Shown: one piece after another, positions 18,533 to 29,356 of the stretch
How positions within the stretch are numbered: the first letter of the stretch is position 1
Layout: each line of letters begins with the position of its first letter
Source: Pandoraea capi
GTDB taxonomy: Bacteria > Pseudomonadota > Gammaproteobacteria > Burkholderiales > Burkholderiaceae
Length of the DNA: 64,000 nucleotides
Assembly (NCBI RefSeq): GCF_902459735.1
Contig: NZ_CABPRV010000003.1
Location: forward strand, 62,001 to 126,000
Reading direction: 5' to 3'
Made by a program: the position numbers and the translations under genes
Notes under the pieces: model-generated
The model's input: only the letters and a program-made list of their open reading frames with translations
Databases searched by the model: none
Told to the model about the DNA's origin: nothing

Positions 18533-20071
18533 ATGAACGATTTCTGGCAACACTGCGCGACCCGTCTCGAACAAGAGCTCACGCCCCAGCAATTCCGCAC
18601 CTGGATCAAACCGCTGGCGCCGCTCGACTTCGACGAACAGGCGCGCACGCTCAAGATCGGCGCGCCCAACCGCTTCAAGCTGGATTGGGTGAGGAGCCAG
18701 TTCTCCGGGCGAATCCAGACCATGGCGTCGGACTATTGGAACGCCCCGATCGAAGTGACGTTCGTTCTCGATCCGAAGGCGGGTCTGCGCGTGCCCTCCT
18801 CGACCCCTGCTCCGGCACCCGCCCCGACGCCGAGCGTCGCACCGGCCCCCGTGCCGACGAGCGTCGCGCGTGCCAACCCTGCCGCCGCTGCCGCGCAGGC
18901 TGCGGTCGCGGGTGGTCATGCGGCCGATACAGCGTCGCTCGACGGGGAGCGCCCCGATCTGGAAGCGAGCGAAGCCGAGGCGGTGCGCCGCAACTGGCGA
19001 GTGACGCCGCAGGAGCCGGTTCAGGTCGGCGAAGTCGAGTCGATCTATGAGCGCTCGAAGCTCAACCCGGTGCTGACCTTCGACAATTTCGTCACCGGTA
19101 AGTCGAACCAGCTGGCCCGCGCTGCGGCGATCCAGGTCGCGAACAACCCGGGTACCTCGTACAACCCGCTGTTCCTGTATGGCGGCGTCGGTCTTGGTAA
19201 GACCCACTTGATCCATGCCATCGGCAACCAGTTGCTGGCCGAGAAGCAGAACCCGCGCATTCGCTATATCCACGCCGAGCAATACGTGTCAGACGTGGTC
19301 AAGGCGTATCAGCGCAAGGCCTTCGACGAATTCAAGCGTTACTACCACTCGCTCGATCTGCTGCTGATCGACGATATTCAGTTCTTCTCGGGCAAAAGCC
19401 GTACGCAGGAAGAATTCTTCTACGCGTTCGAGGCGCTGATTGCGAACCGTGCGCAGGTGATCATCACGAGCGACACGTACCCGAAGGAAATCACCGGCAT
19501 CGACGACCGGCTGATTTCGCGCTTCGATTCGGGGCTGACGGTGGCCATCGAGCCGCCAGAGCTCGAAATGCGCGTGGCGATCCTGATCAAGAAGGCGCAG
19601 GCCGAAGGCGTGGGGCTCTCGGAGGACGTGGCGTTCTTCGTCGGTAAGCACTTGCGCTCGAACGTCCGTGAACTGGAGGGCGCGCTGCGCAAGATCCTGG
19701 CGTACTCGAAGTTCCACGGTCGCGAGATCACGATCGAGCTGACGAAGGAAGCGCTGAAAGATCTGTTGACGGTTCAGAATCGTCAGATTTCTGTCGAGAA
19801 CATCCAGAAGACGGTCGCCGATTTTTACAATATCAAGGTCGCCGACATGTATTCGAAAAAGCGCCCTGCCAATATTGCACGGCCGCGGCAGATTGCGATG
19901 TATCTGGCGAAGGAGCTGACGCAGAAGAGCCTGCCGGAAATCGGCGAACTGTTCGGCGGACGCGACCATACGACCGTGCTGCACGCCGTACGCAAGATTG
20001 CAGAAGAGCGGGGCAAGGACGCGCAGCTCAACCACGAGTTGCACGTGCTGGAGCAGACGCTCAAGGGGTAA
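18533..20071 (+). CDS. dnaA: chromosomal replication initiator DnaA
   Basis: DnaA binds the 9-mer boxes at oriC and opens the duplex. The 512-residue protein has domain I ([18 protein letters not shown]), a Pro/Ala-rich linker (about residues 85-150), the AAA+ ATPase with Walker [11 protein letters not shown] and Walker [11 protein letters not shown], and the DNA-binding domain IV with the signature [14 protein letters not shown]. The start at 18533 lies beyond the last candidate box, with room for autoregulation by DnaA at its own promoter. Confidence 0.98.
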   Translation: MNDFWQHCATRLEQELTPQQFRTWIKPLAPLDFDEQARTLKIGAPNRFKLDWVRSQFSGRIQTMASDYWNAPIEVTFVLDPKAGLRVPSSTPAPAPAPTPSVAPAPVPTSVARANPAAAAAQAAVAGGHAADTASLDGERPDLEASEAEAVRRNWRVTPQEPVQVGEVESIYERSKLNPVLTFDNFVTGKSNQLARAAAIQVANNPGTSYNPLFLYGGVGLGKTHLIHAIGNQLLAEKQNPRIRYIHAEQYVSDVVKAYQRKAFDEFKRYYHSLDLLLIDDIQFFSGKSRTQEEFFYAFEALIANRAQVIITSDTYPKEITGIDDRLISRFDSGLTVAIEPPELEMRVAILIKKAQAEGVGLSEDVAFFVGKHLRSNVRELEGALRKILAYSKFHGREITIELTKEALKDLLTVQNRQISVENIQKTVADFYNIKVADMYSKKRPANIARPRQIAMYLAKELTQKSLPEIGELFGGRDHTTVLHAVRKIAEERGKDAQLNHELHVLEQTLKG

Positions 20072-20139
20072 CGGACCGGTTGGGGCCGGCGTCACGGCCG
20101 ACGAATTCTCAGGGTGTCGGGCGGGGTTGCCCGGATCCC

Positions 20140-20148
20140 TGTGGATAA
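20140..20148 (-). promoter_or_regulatory. DnaA box between dnaA and dnaN
   Basis: A perfect TGTGGATAA 9-mer in the 263-base dnaA-dnaN gap, same orientation as the boxes upstream of dnaA. A weaker TCCACA-containing site follows near 20222. It may regulate dnaN or form a second part of the origin. Confidence 0.6.
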
Positions 20149-20334
20149 GCTGGGTGCGGTTTGGGGGGAACTGGGGTTTTCGGGCACAATAGCGGATCGG
20201 CGCACAATGCGTCCCCGGCTCGTCCACAGCGTTTTCCGCCCTGTTATCCCATCTGCAAGCGATTGATTGATAAGGGAATCTTCGGGTTTTCAGCAGAAAC
20301 TGGCACCCGTTAACAGTTACTACGAAGGATAAAT

Positions 20335-21441
20335 ATGCAATTGGTCAAAACTCAACGAGACAATCTGCTGCGGCCGCTGCAAATTGTGAGTGGCATCGTC
20401 GAGCGTCGCCACACGTTGCCGATTCTGGCCAATTTGCTGATTCGCAAGCACGGACAGGACATTTCCTTCCTGTCGACCGATCTCGAGTTGCAGATCACGA
20501 CCACCGCTGATTGCGGTGCCGGCGCCGATGACGTGGCGACGACCGTGGCCGCGCGCAAGTTGCTCGACATCCTTCGCAACATGCCGGACGCCGAAGTCGC
20601 GTTGTCGCTCTCCGACAAGCGTCTGACGGTGCAGGCCGGCAAGAGCCGTTTCCAGTTGCAGACGCTGGCGGCCGAAGATTTCCCGACGGTGGCTGAGGCC
20701 AACGACTACGCCGCGAGCTTCGCGCTGCCGCAGCGTGCGTTCCGCCAACTGCTGGGCATGGTGCACTTCGCCATGGCGCAGCAGGACATCCGTTATTACC
20801 TGAACGGCATGCTGCTGGTGGTCGAGGGCGAGAAGATCGAAGCGGTGGCGACGGACGGTCACCGTCTGGCGTACTGCAACACGACGATTGCGGGCGAAAA
20901 GTTTGCGCGTCAGGAAGTGATCATTCCGCGCAAGACGATTCTCGAATTGCAGCGTCTGCTCGAAGACATCGACGATCCGGTGCAGATCGACGTGGCGCCG
21001 AGCCAGGTCAAGTTCCGTTTCGCGAACGTCGAGCTGGTGTCGAAGCTGGTCGAGGGCAAGTTCCCCGACTTCAACCGAGTGATCCCGAAGGGTTACAACA
21101 AGAGCTTCGTGATCAGCCGTGAAGAGCTGCATCGTTCGTTGCAGCGCGCCGCGATCGTGACGTCGGACAAGTTCAAGGGTGTGCGTTTCCTGGTGAGCGA
21201 AAACCAGTTGAAGATCAGCGCGAACAACACCGAAAACGAAGAAGCGCAAGAAGAAATCGAGATCGATTACACGGGCGAGTCGGTGGACATCGGCTTTAAC
21301 GTGACGTATCTGCTCGACGTGCTGTCGAACCTCAAGGTCGAGCAGGTGAAGGTCAGCCTCGGCGACGCCAATTCGAGCGCGCTGATCACCCTGCCTGACA
21401 ACGACGAATTCAAGTACGTCGTCATGCCGATGCGCATTTGA
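20335..21441 (+). CDS. dnaN: DNA polymerase III beta sliding clamp
   Basis: The 368-residue beta clamp, a dimeric ring that tethers polymerase III to DNA. It starts MQLVKTQRDNLLRPLQIVSG, contains ATDGHRLAYC, the most conserved clamp motif, and ends with the hydrophobic-cleft region and VVMPMRI. Length is normal. It lies in the canonical dnaA-dnaN-gyrB order, with a hairpin after its stop. Confidence 0.98.
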   Translation: MQLVKTQRDNLLRPLQIVSGIVERRHTLPILANLLIRKHGQDISFLSTDLELQITTTADCGAGADDVATTVAARKLLDILRNMPDAEVALSLSDKRLTVQAGKSRFQLQTLAAEDFPTVAEANDYAASFALPQRAFRQLLGMVHFAMAQQDIRYYLNGMLLVVEGEKIEAVATDGHRLAYCNTTIAGEKFARQEVIIPRKTILELQRLLEDIDDPVQIDVAPSQVKFRFANVELVSKLVEGKFPDFNRVIPKGYNKSFVISREELHRSLQRAAIVTSDKFKGVRFLVSENQLKISANNTENEEAQEEIEIDYTGESVDIGFNVTYLLDVLSNLKVEQVKVSLGDANSSALITLPDNDEFKYVVMPMRI

Positions 21442-21478
21442 GCGGCTTGTCCGCCATACGCGCCGTCACACATGCGCG

Positions 21479-21497
21479 AAGGGGCCGAGCGCCCCTT
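21479..21497 (+). terminator. possible terminator after dnaN
   Basis: aaggggc pairs with gcccctt around a five-base loop (cgagc), followed by tttggcgttt. The T-run is interrupted, so this is a modest candidate for ending the dnaN transcript before gyrB. Confidence 0.5.
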
Positions 21498-21600
21498 TGG
21501 CGTTTCTAGAGAATTATCCTTTTGCGGGATAAGCGGCCTTCGGAGCGCCAAAAGCGTTCGGGGGGCGGCAGGTCATGAAGCAGTAATTCGTCAGAAATGA

Positions 21601-24099
<2,499 letters not shown>

Positions 24100-24177
24100 T
24101 TGGGGGGGCATGCCGTTGAATCAAAAGCGACCGCTTCCCAGTTCCCAATAATGAAAAAGCTCCCTTTGTGAACTGCA

Positions 24178-24218
24178 CCCCAAAAGTTGGACGTAAATCC
24201 AACCTTTGGGGTGTTTTT
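24178..24218 (+). terminator. IS-borne terminator downstream of gyrB
   Basis: cccc plus aaaagttgga (24178-24191) pairs with tccaacctttgggg (24198-24211) around cgtaaa with a single internal mismatch, followed by tgttttt. This lies inside the left end of the IS remnant and would terminate transcripts leaving gyrB. Confidence 0.6.
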
Positions 24219-24219
24219 C

Positions 24220-24519
24220 ATGAGCGCGCGCTTCGATCTGCGAGAGGCCGCCAGTGTTTCTCGCTGGCAGCGCCAGTATCATGAGGGCGGAATCCACGCT
24301 CTGGAGCCGCGCCCCAAAGGCCGACGCCCATCTGTTATGTCCCCGCTCAGTCCCTCAGCCCCTCCCCCCAAAGAGAATGACACTCGCACCCGCGAGGAAT
24401 TGCTCTAAGAACTTGAATATTTGCGTGCGGAGAACGCGTATCTAAAAAAGCTCGATGCCCTGCTCAAGCAAAAGGAGCAGGGCCAGTACCAAACGGGGCA
24501 AAAGAAAAAGCGCAAATAG
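24220..24519 (+). pseudogene. IS3-family OrfA remnant with in-frame stop
   Basis: The frame reads SVSRWQRQYHEGGIHALEP, then an in-frame TAA at 24406-24408, then resumes as ELEYLRAENAYLKKLDAL, a typical leucine-zipper end of IS150-type OrfA. The N-terminal helix-turn-helix is cut to a few residues. The stop and the missing N-terminus show that it is inactive. Confidence 0.8.
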
Positions 24520-24956
24520 TGCGCGAGTTACGCTCGCAATACTCACTGGCTAACGGCGAGATCATCGCTTGGCAGACCGGTGAGCGGCCTCACTGCGGCT
24601 TCGTAGGCAAGATGCTGGATCAAGCTATGCGGCGCCTGACTGGCAAGCAACGCCCCGTCTTGCACTCCGATCAAGGCTGGCAATATCAGATGAGCGACTG
24701 GCAGCGCAAACTTGCACAAAACGGCGTCGAGCAAAGCATGTCGCGACGGGGAAATTGCCTGGACAACGCCGCTATGGAAAGTTTTTTCGCTACGCTCAAG
24801 ACAGAGTTTTTCTATCTGAACCGGTTCGAAAGCACCAAGCAATTATGCGATGGCTTGCGCGCATACATTCACTACTACAATCACGAACTCATCAGCCTCA
24901 AACGAAACGGGCTGAGTCCTGTGCAATACAGAACTCAGCCCGTAGACGTGCGCTGA
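24519..24956 (+). pseudogene. IS3-family OrfB transposase remnant (internal deletion)
   Basis: A frame starting at GTG 24519 as VRELRSQYSLA, normal for the start of OrfB, jumps directly to NGEIIAWQTGERPHCGFVGK, which belongs in the C-terminal half of the integrase domain. HSDQGWQYQ (second Asp) and DNAAMESFFATLKTE (catalytic Glu) remain, but the first Asp of the DDE triad is gone. By memory of intact relatives, roughly 150-200 codons are deleted. The C-terminal region (YIHYYNHELISLKRNGLSPV) is well preserved. Confidence 0.85.
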
Positions 24957-25034
24957 GCAAACTTGACCGTCTAACTTTTTGGGGTCAGTTCAAAAGGGAG
25001 CTTTTTCATTTCGTAGCGACCCCTAGCAAAACGG

Positions 25035-25373
25035 CTAATGACTAATCATCCACGGTCTCCCCGCTGGTTGCTTCATGCCATTCGACGCCTCTGTCCCGGC
25101 GAACTTCACCTTCCCTGTCGAGCAGCAACTACACCCTGCCCTGTGTCCTCCCGTCGGTCCGTCTGATAACTGACGTGGCGCATTCGCAGCCCGCTCATTC
25201 GTCGCATGGGCGGCGCGGCTTGCACCTCCCATCAACGCCAGCGCCGGTGCCGTGATCACTCTCGCGCCTTCCGTCCCGCAGTCCGGGCAATGACACGGTG
25301 CATCGCGGTCCGCGATCCGGCGCATTACCGCAAACGTCCCGCACGTCGCACATTCGAAGTCGTATATCGGCAT
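25035..25373 (-). CDS. fmdB: FmdB-family zinc-ribbon protein
   Basis: A 112-residue protein starting MPIYDFECATCGTF, the classic FmdB zinc ribbon, with paired Cys at CATC and CPDC for one zinc. A later CSCCS cluster lies in a linker. FmdB proteins often accompany amidase genes and are thought to regulate or assist them; the mechanism is not known. ATG 25373 has GGAGA upstream. It lies 25 bases after the formamidase stop, so the two form an operon. Its stop is only 25 bases from the IS remnant, and the last residues may have been altered by that insertion. Confidence 0.88.
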   Translation of the reverse strand: MPIYDFECATCGTFAVMRRIADRDAPCHCPDCGTEGARVITAPALALMGGASRAAHATNERAANAPRQLSDGPTGGHRAGCSCCSTGKVKFAGTEASNGMKQPAGRPWMISH

Positions 25374-25398
25374 TGCTGTCTCCGTCGTGTGTAGCGTG

Positions 25399-26637
25399 TC
25401 AGGACTTCACCAGATCCGGCGAACACGGCATATCGATGCCGCCCTTCACATGACGGACCGGTCCATCGGCATTCGGACGAATATCGAAGTCGAAGATTTG
25501 TGTGGGCAACCACAGCGTCGCACACGCATTCGGAATATCCACCACACCGCTGATATGCCCTTGCACCGGCGCGCATCCCAGAATCGAGTACGCTTGCGCA
25601 CCCGAATAGCCGAACTTCTTCAGATACTCGATGGCGTTCAGACACGCCTGACGATAGGCCACGGTCACGTCGAGATAATGCTGACCGCCGTTTTCGTCGA
25701 CGGAAATACCCTCGAAAATCAGATAGTCGTTGTAGGTCGGCGTAATCGGACTCGGCTGGAACACCGGATTACGAATGCCGTACTTCTCCATCCCGCCCTT
25801 AATCACGTTCACGCGCATATGCACCCAGCCGGCCATCTCGATGGCGCCGCAGAACGTGATCTCGCCGTCCCCCTGACTGAAGTGAAGATCGCCCACGGAA
25901 AGCCCGGCGCCATCCACATACACCGGGAAGAAAATCTTCGAGCCGCGTGACAGATCCTTGATGTCGCAATTGCCGCCATGCTCGCGCGGCGGTACCGTTC
26001 GCGCACCCGACGCTGCCGCTTTCTCCCGCGCAGCACCCGACAATTTCCCCATGTGCGCCGTCGCTGCGAACGGCGGATTCGCTAGCGGTGGCACACGGTT
26101 CGGCTCCTTCGCAATCAGTCCCGTCTCACGGGCATTCCACGTCTCAAGCAGCTTCGGATCCGGCAAACATCCGATCAATCCCGGATGAATCAACCCCGCG
26201 AAATTCACGCCCGGAATGTGACGCGAACTCGTGTACACCCCGTGAAAATCCCAGATCGATTTCTGTGCGTGCGGAAAATGATCCGTCAGAAAGCCGCCAC
26301 CGTTCGTCTTTGAAAAGAAGCCGTTGAATCCCCACTGGCTGTCCGCCTTCGCGCCGATATCCAACAGATCGACGACAAGCAAATCGCCCGGCGCTGCGCC
26401 TTTCACGCCGACGGGGCCGGACAGAAAGTGCACGATGGAAAGATCGATGTCGCGCACGTCGTCTGCGCTGTCGTCGTTCTTGATGAAGCCGCCGGTCCAG
26501 TCGTAGGTTTCGAGAATGAAGTCGTCACCGGGCTTTACCCAGCATGCCATCGGAATGTCCGGATGCCAGCGGTTATGCACCTGCTCATTCTCGTACGCGG
26601 ATTGATTGAGATCGACTTTGATGAGAGTTTCTGCCAT
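25399..26637 (-). CDS. fmdA: formamidase (acetamidase/formamidase family)
   Basis: FmdA hydrolyses formamide (and, more slowly, other short amides) to formate and ammonia. The 412-residue protein has the family's landmarks: HNRWHPDIPMACWVKPGD, GPVGVKGAAPGDLLVVDLLD, the HGGNCDIKDLSRGS segment, and SVGDLHFSQGDGEITFCGAIE. I start at ATG 26637, eight bases after AGGAG, rather than at 26673. With fmdB it forms a nitrogen-scavenging unit; NADP-glutamate dehydrogenase, which could assimilate the ammonia, is divergently encoded next to it. Confidence 0.93.
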   Translation of the reverse strand: MAETLIKVDLNQSAYENEQVHNRWHPDIPMACWVKPGDDFILETYDWTGGFIKNDDSADDVRDIDLSIVHFLSGPVGVKGAAPGDLLVVDLLDIGAKADSQWGFNGFFSKTNGGGFLTDHFPHAQKSIWDFHGVYTSSRHIPGVNFAGLIHPGLIGCLPDPKLLETWNARETGLIAKEPNRVPPLANPPFAATAHMGKLSGAAREKAAASGARTVPPREHGGNCDIKDLSRGSKIFFPVYVDGAGLSVGDLHFSQGDGEITFCGAIEMAGWVHMRVNVIKGGMEKYGIRNPVFQPSPITPTYNDYLIFEGISVDENGGQHYLDVTVAYRQACLNAIEYLKKFGYSGAQAYSILGCAPVQGHISGVVDIPNACATLWLPTQIFDFDIRPNADGPVRHVKGGIDMPCSPDLVKS

Positions 26638-27009
26638 TTCTCGCTCCTGGTAACAAACGCCAGTGGGGGGCACCAGCGATTCAATTGACGCCGGGCGGCG
26701 TCGGATTCACACAGAGAGGTATTCGAGCAACTTCTGACATCAACTACACAGACGAACAACGCACAACGAACGCAAGCTGCTACAGCAGATAAATACAGAC
26801 ATGCTACGTACAAATGTGACGAACTGAGACGGTCCAGCAAAATCCGTACGCAAGCACTTCCAAAAGCACAAACACTTCGCACTACATCAAATTACGGCAC
26901 GAACTACCGTATTTCCCCTGATTTTTATAATTGCAGATCATATCGCGATCCTAATTGGTGCAAAATACTTTCCCTGTACAGGAATAAGCACCATCGATGG
27001 GCATCCGAG
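26638..27009. other. divergent fmdA / gdhA promoter region
   Basis: About 370 bases, clearly more AT-rich than the flanking genes. It must carry both promoters. I looked for a sigma-54 (-24/-12) site on either strand and did not find a good one. No coding sequence is evident. Confidence 0.45.
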
Positions 27010-28353
27010 ATGAAATATCAATCACTTGACGACTTTCTGCGCGCCACCGGCGAGCGCAATCCCGGTCAACCGGAGTTCCTGCAAGCGGTCACGGAGGTGA
27101 TGGAGAGCCTCTGGCCGTTCATATCGAAGCATCCCAAATACGCCGAGCACGGCCTGCTCGACCGTCTCGTCGAGCCGGAGCGCACCGTCATGTTCCGCGT
27201 CTCGTGGGTCGACGATCATGGCGACGTGCAGGTCAATCGCGGGTATCGCATCCAGCACAGTTCGGCCATCGGGCCGTACAAGGGCGGCCTGCGCTTCCAC
27301 CCGTCGGTGAACCTCTCCATCCTCAAATTCCTCGCCTTCGAGCAGACGTTCAAGAACGCCCTCACCACGCTCCCGATGGGCGGCGGCAAAGGTGGCTCGG
27401 ACTTCGATCCGAAGGGTAAGAGCCCCGGCGAAGTCATGCGCTTCTGTCAGGCGTTCGTCAGCGAACTCTTCCGTCACGTCGGCAGCGACACGGACGTGCC
27501 GGCGGGTGACATCGGCGTCGGCGGCCGTGAAGTCGGCTTCATGGCGGGCATGATGAAGAAGCTCTCCAACCGTGCCGATTGCGTCTTCACCGGTAAGGGG
27601 TTGTCGTTCGGCGGCTCGCTGATTCGTCCCGAGGCGACCGGCTACGGCACGGTGTACTTCGCCGAAGAGATGCTCAAGCAAACCGGGCGCAGCTTCGACG
27701 GCCTGCGCGTAAGCGTCTCCGGCTCAGGCAACGTCGCGCAATACGCCGTCGAGAAAGCAATGGCGCTCGGCGCGAAGGTCGTCACGGTCTCCGATTCGAG
27801 CGGCACCATCGTCGACGAAGACGGCTTCACCACCGAAAAGCTCGCCGAGTTGATGGACGTGAAGAACCACCACTACGGACGCGTCAGCGATTACGCCAAG
27901 CGCACCGGTGCAAAGTTTCTCGCGGGCGAGCGTCCGTGGCATATCCCGGTGGACGTCGCGCTGCCGTGCGCCACGCAGAACGAACTCAATGCCGAGGACG
28001 CCCAAACGCTGATCGCGAACGGCGTGATCTGCGTCGCGGAAGGCGCCAACATGCCGTCGACCAACGAGGCTGCCAAGCGCTTCGAAAGCAAGGGCATTCT
28101 GTACGCGCCCGGCAAGGCCAGTAACGCCGGCGGGGTTGCGACATCGGGTCTTGAGATGAGCCAGAACGCCATGCGCATCTCGTGGCCGCGCGAGGAGGTC
28201 GATGCGCGTCTGCACGACATCATGCGCAGCATTCACGAAGTCTGTGTGCAGCACGGTCGTCGTGCCGATGGCTCGGTGAGCTATGTCAACGGGGCCAATG
28301 TCGCAGGCTTCGTCAAGGTCGCCGACGCGATGCTCGCGCAAGGCGTGATCTGA
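27010..28353 (+). CDS. gdhA: NADP-specific glutamate dehydrogenase
   Basis: GdhA makes L-glutamate from 2-oxoglutarate, ammonia and NADPH. At 447 residues it has the exact length of E. coli GdhA. Motifs: GPYKGGLRFHPSVNLS, the catalytic-lysine segment TLPMGGGKGGSDFDPKGKS, GDIGVGGREVGFM, the Rossmann SGSGNVAQYAVEKA, and SNAGGVATSGLEM. A methyltransferase gene follows ten bases after the stop, so the two are probably cotranscribed. Confidence 0.96.
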   Translation: MKYQSLDDFLRATGERNPGQPEFLQAVTEVMESLWPFISKHPKYAEHGLLDRLVEPERTVMFRVSWVDDHGDVQVNRGYRIQHSSAIGPYKGGLRFHPSVNLSILKFLAFEQTFKNALTTLPMGGGKGGSDFDPKGKSPGEVMRFCQAFVSELFRHVGSDTDVPAGDIGVGGREVGFMAGMMKKLSNRADCVFTGKGLSFGGSLIRPEATGYGTVYFAEEMLKQTGRSFDGLRVSVSGSGNVAQYAVEKAMALGAKVVTVSDSSGTIVDEDGFTTEKLAELMDVKNHHYGRVSDYAKRTGAKFLAGERPWHIPVDVALPCATQNELNAEDAQTLIANGVICVAEGANMPSTNEAAKRFESKGILYAPGKASNAGGVATSGLEMSQNAMRISWPREEVDARLHDIMRSIHEVCVQHGRRADGSVSYVNGANVAGFVKVADAMLAQGVI

Positions 28354-28363
28354 GCTAGACACC

Positions 28364-29209
28364 ATGCCCGAAACCAACACCCCTTTCGGTTCCAACGACG
28401 CCAACGACGCCGACGACGCCGACGACGCCGACGACGTTATCGAACACAATCGCGCCGCGTGGGATCGCCAGGCGGCGACGCAATGCGAATGGTCGCGCCC
28501 GGTCAGCGCTGAAGTCATTGCGGCCGCACGCGACGGCCAATGGGGCGTGCATCTCACGCCCTCCGCGCTCCCCGTCGGCTGGCTGCCCGACGATGTCCGG
28601 GGCCTGCGAATCCTGTGTCTCGCCTCGGCAGGCCGCCAGCAAGCCCCGGTATTGAGCGCAGCCGGGGCCAATGTCACCGTGCTGGATATCTCCTCAGCAC
28701 AACTCGCGCAAGACGACAGGGTCGCGCGTCGCGACGGTCTGACGCTCACGACCCGGCAAGGCGATATGCGCGATCTGTCGATGTTCGACGACGGCGCGTT
28801 CGACATCATCTTCCATCCGGTGTCGAATCAATACGTGCCGGACATCCGTCCGGTGTGGCGCGAATGTTTCCGTGTACTGCGACCCGGCGGACGCCTCCTG
28901 AGCAGCTTCTTCAACCCGGTGGTGTTCGTCGCAGACCGCAACCCGGAGGACGCCGAGCAAGGCATCATCCGCCCGCGCTTCAAGGTGCCGTACTCGGACG
29001 TGCGCGATCTTCCGCCCGATGCCCTCGCCGCGAAGCAAGCCAACGGCGACGCCCTGGTTTTCGGTCACAGCCTCAGCGAGCAGATCGGCGGACAGCTCGA
29101 CGCGGGTTTCCTGCTCAAGGGCTTTATCGAAGACGACCAACCCAATCCGCGATTCGTCATCGATCGCTTCATGGCGACGTTCGTTGCCACTTACGCGGTG
29201 AAGCCATGA
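28364..29209 (+). CDS. class I SAM-dependent methyltransferase
   Basis: A 281-residue methyltransferase. After a short acidic leader, the family core begins EHNRAAWDRQAA. The SAM-binding loop is LRILCLASAGRQQAP, a variant of the GxGxG motif, followed by VTVLDISSAQL (motif II acidic residue) and FDIIFHPVSNQYV, then RVLRPGGRLLSSF. The substrate is unknown. The start lies ten bases after gdhA with no Shine-Dalgarno sequence, suggesting reinitiation. Codons 11-25 are a 9-base tandem repeat that may vary in copy number. Confidence 0.85.
   Translation: MPETNTPFGSNDANDADDADDADDVIEHNRAAWDRQAATQCEWSRPVSAEVIAAARDGQWGVHLTPSALPVGWLPDDVRGLRILCLASAGRQQAPVLSAAGANVTVLDISSAQLAQDDRVARRDGLTLTTRQGDMRDLSMFDDGAFDIIFHPVSNQYVPDIRPVWRECFRVLRPGGRLLSSFFNPVVFVADRNPEDAEQGIIRPRFKVPYSDVRDLPPDALAAKQANGDALVFGHSLSEQIGGQLDAGFLLKGFIEDDQPNPRFVIDRFMATFVATYAVKP
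28394..28438 (+). repeat. 9-bp coding tandem repeat, five units
   Basis: Units of aacgacgcc/gacgacgcc occur five times in a row (last unit gacgacgtt) near the start of the methyltransferase gene. They encode Asn/Asp-Asp-Ala triplets. Loss or gain of a unit keeps the frame and changes only the acidic leader length. Confidence 0.85.
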
Positions 29210-29347
29210 ACGGGAATCCAGATATCCAGCGTCCCCGTACCCGTCACCGGATCGAAGTCCGCGCTGTAACGCTCGAAGTCGGGGGCGTCGGCGGCTTGTA
29301 ATCCGGGCGACGGCAGCCACTGGTGCCAGATGTGACGACACCGGCCG
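29191..29347 (-). pseudogene. C-terminal fragment of a GyrI-like/AraC effector-binding domain protein
   Basis: Reading the minus strand from about 29347 gives CRHIWHQWLPSPG, APDFERYSADFDPVTG and LDIWIPV, then a TAA stop at 29191-29193. This is the end of the GyrI-like small-molecule-binding domain found alone or fused to AraC regulators. Only about 50 codons remain, and no start or upstream domain is present, because the prpR stop lies immediately beyond. It overlaps the end of the opposite-strand methyltransferase gene by 19 bases. Confidence 0.7.
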
Positions 29348-29356
29348 TGTCCTTCG

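Larger units (their letters stand above)
24150..25010. mobile_element. decayed IS3-family (IS150-type) insertion sequence
   Basis: An 861-base element bounded by inverted repeats. The left end reads aatgaaaaagctcccttt (24150-24167), then g, then tgaactgcaccccaaaagtt. The complement of the right end reads aatgaaaaagctccctttt, then gaactgaccccaaaaagtt. The match runs about 40 bases with a few mismatches. It encloses broken orfA and orfB remnants, and I see no direct target duplication. IS3-family elements are normally 1.2-1.5 kb, so this one has lost internal sequence and cannot move on its own. Confidence 0.8.

Noticed and set aside
26638-27009. Possible sigma-54 promoter for the formamidase operon
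   Set aside because: I searched by eye for GG-N10-GC in context on both strands and found only poor matches, unlike the clear site before prpB.
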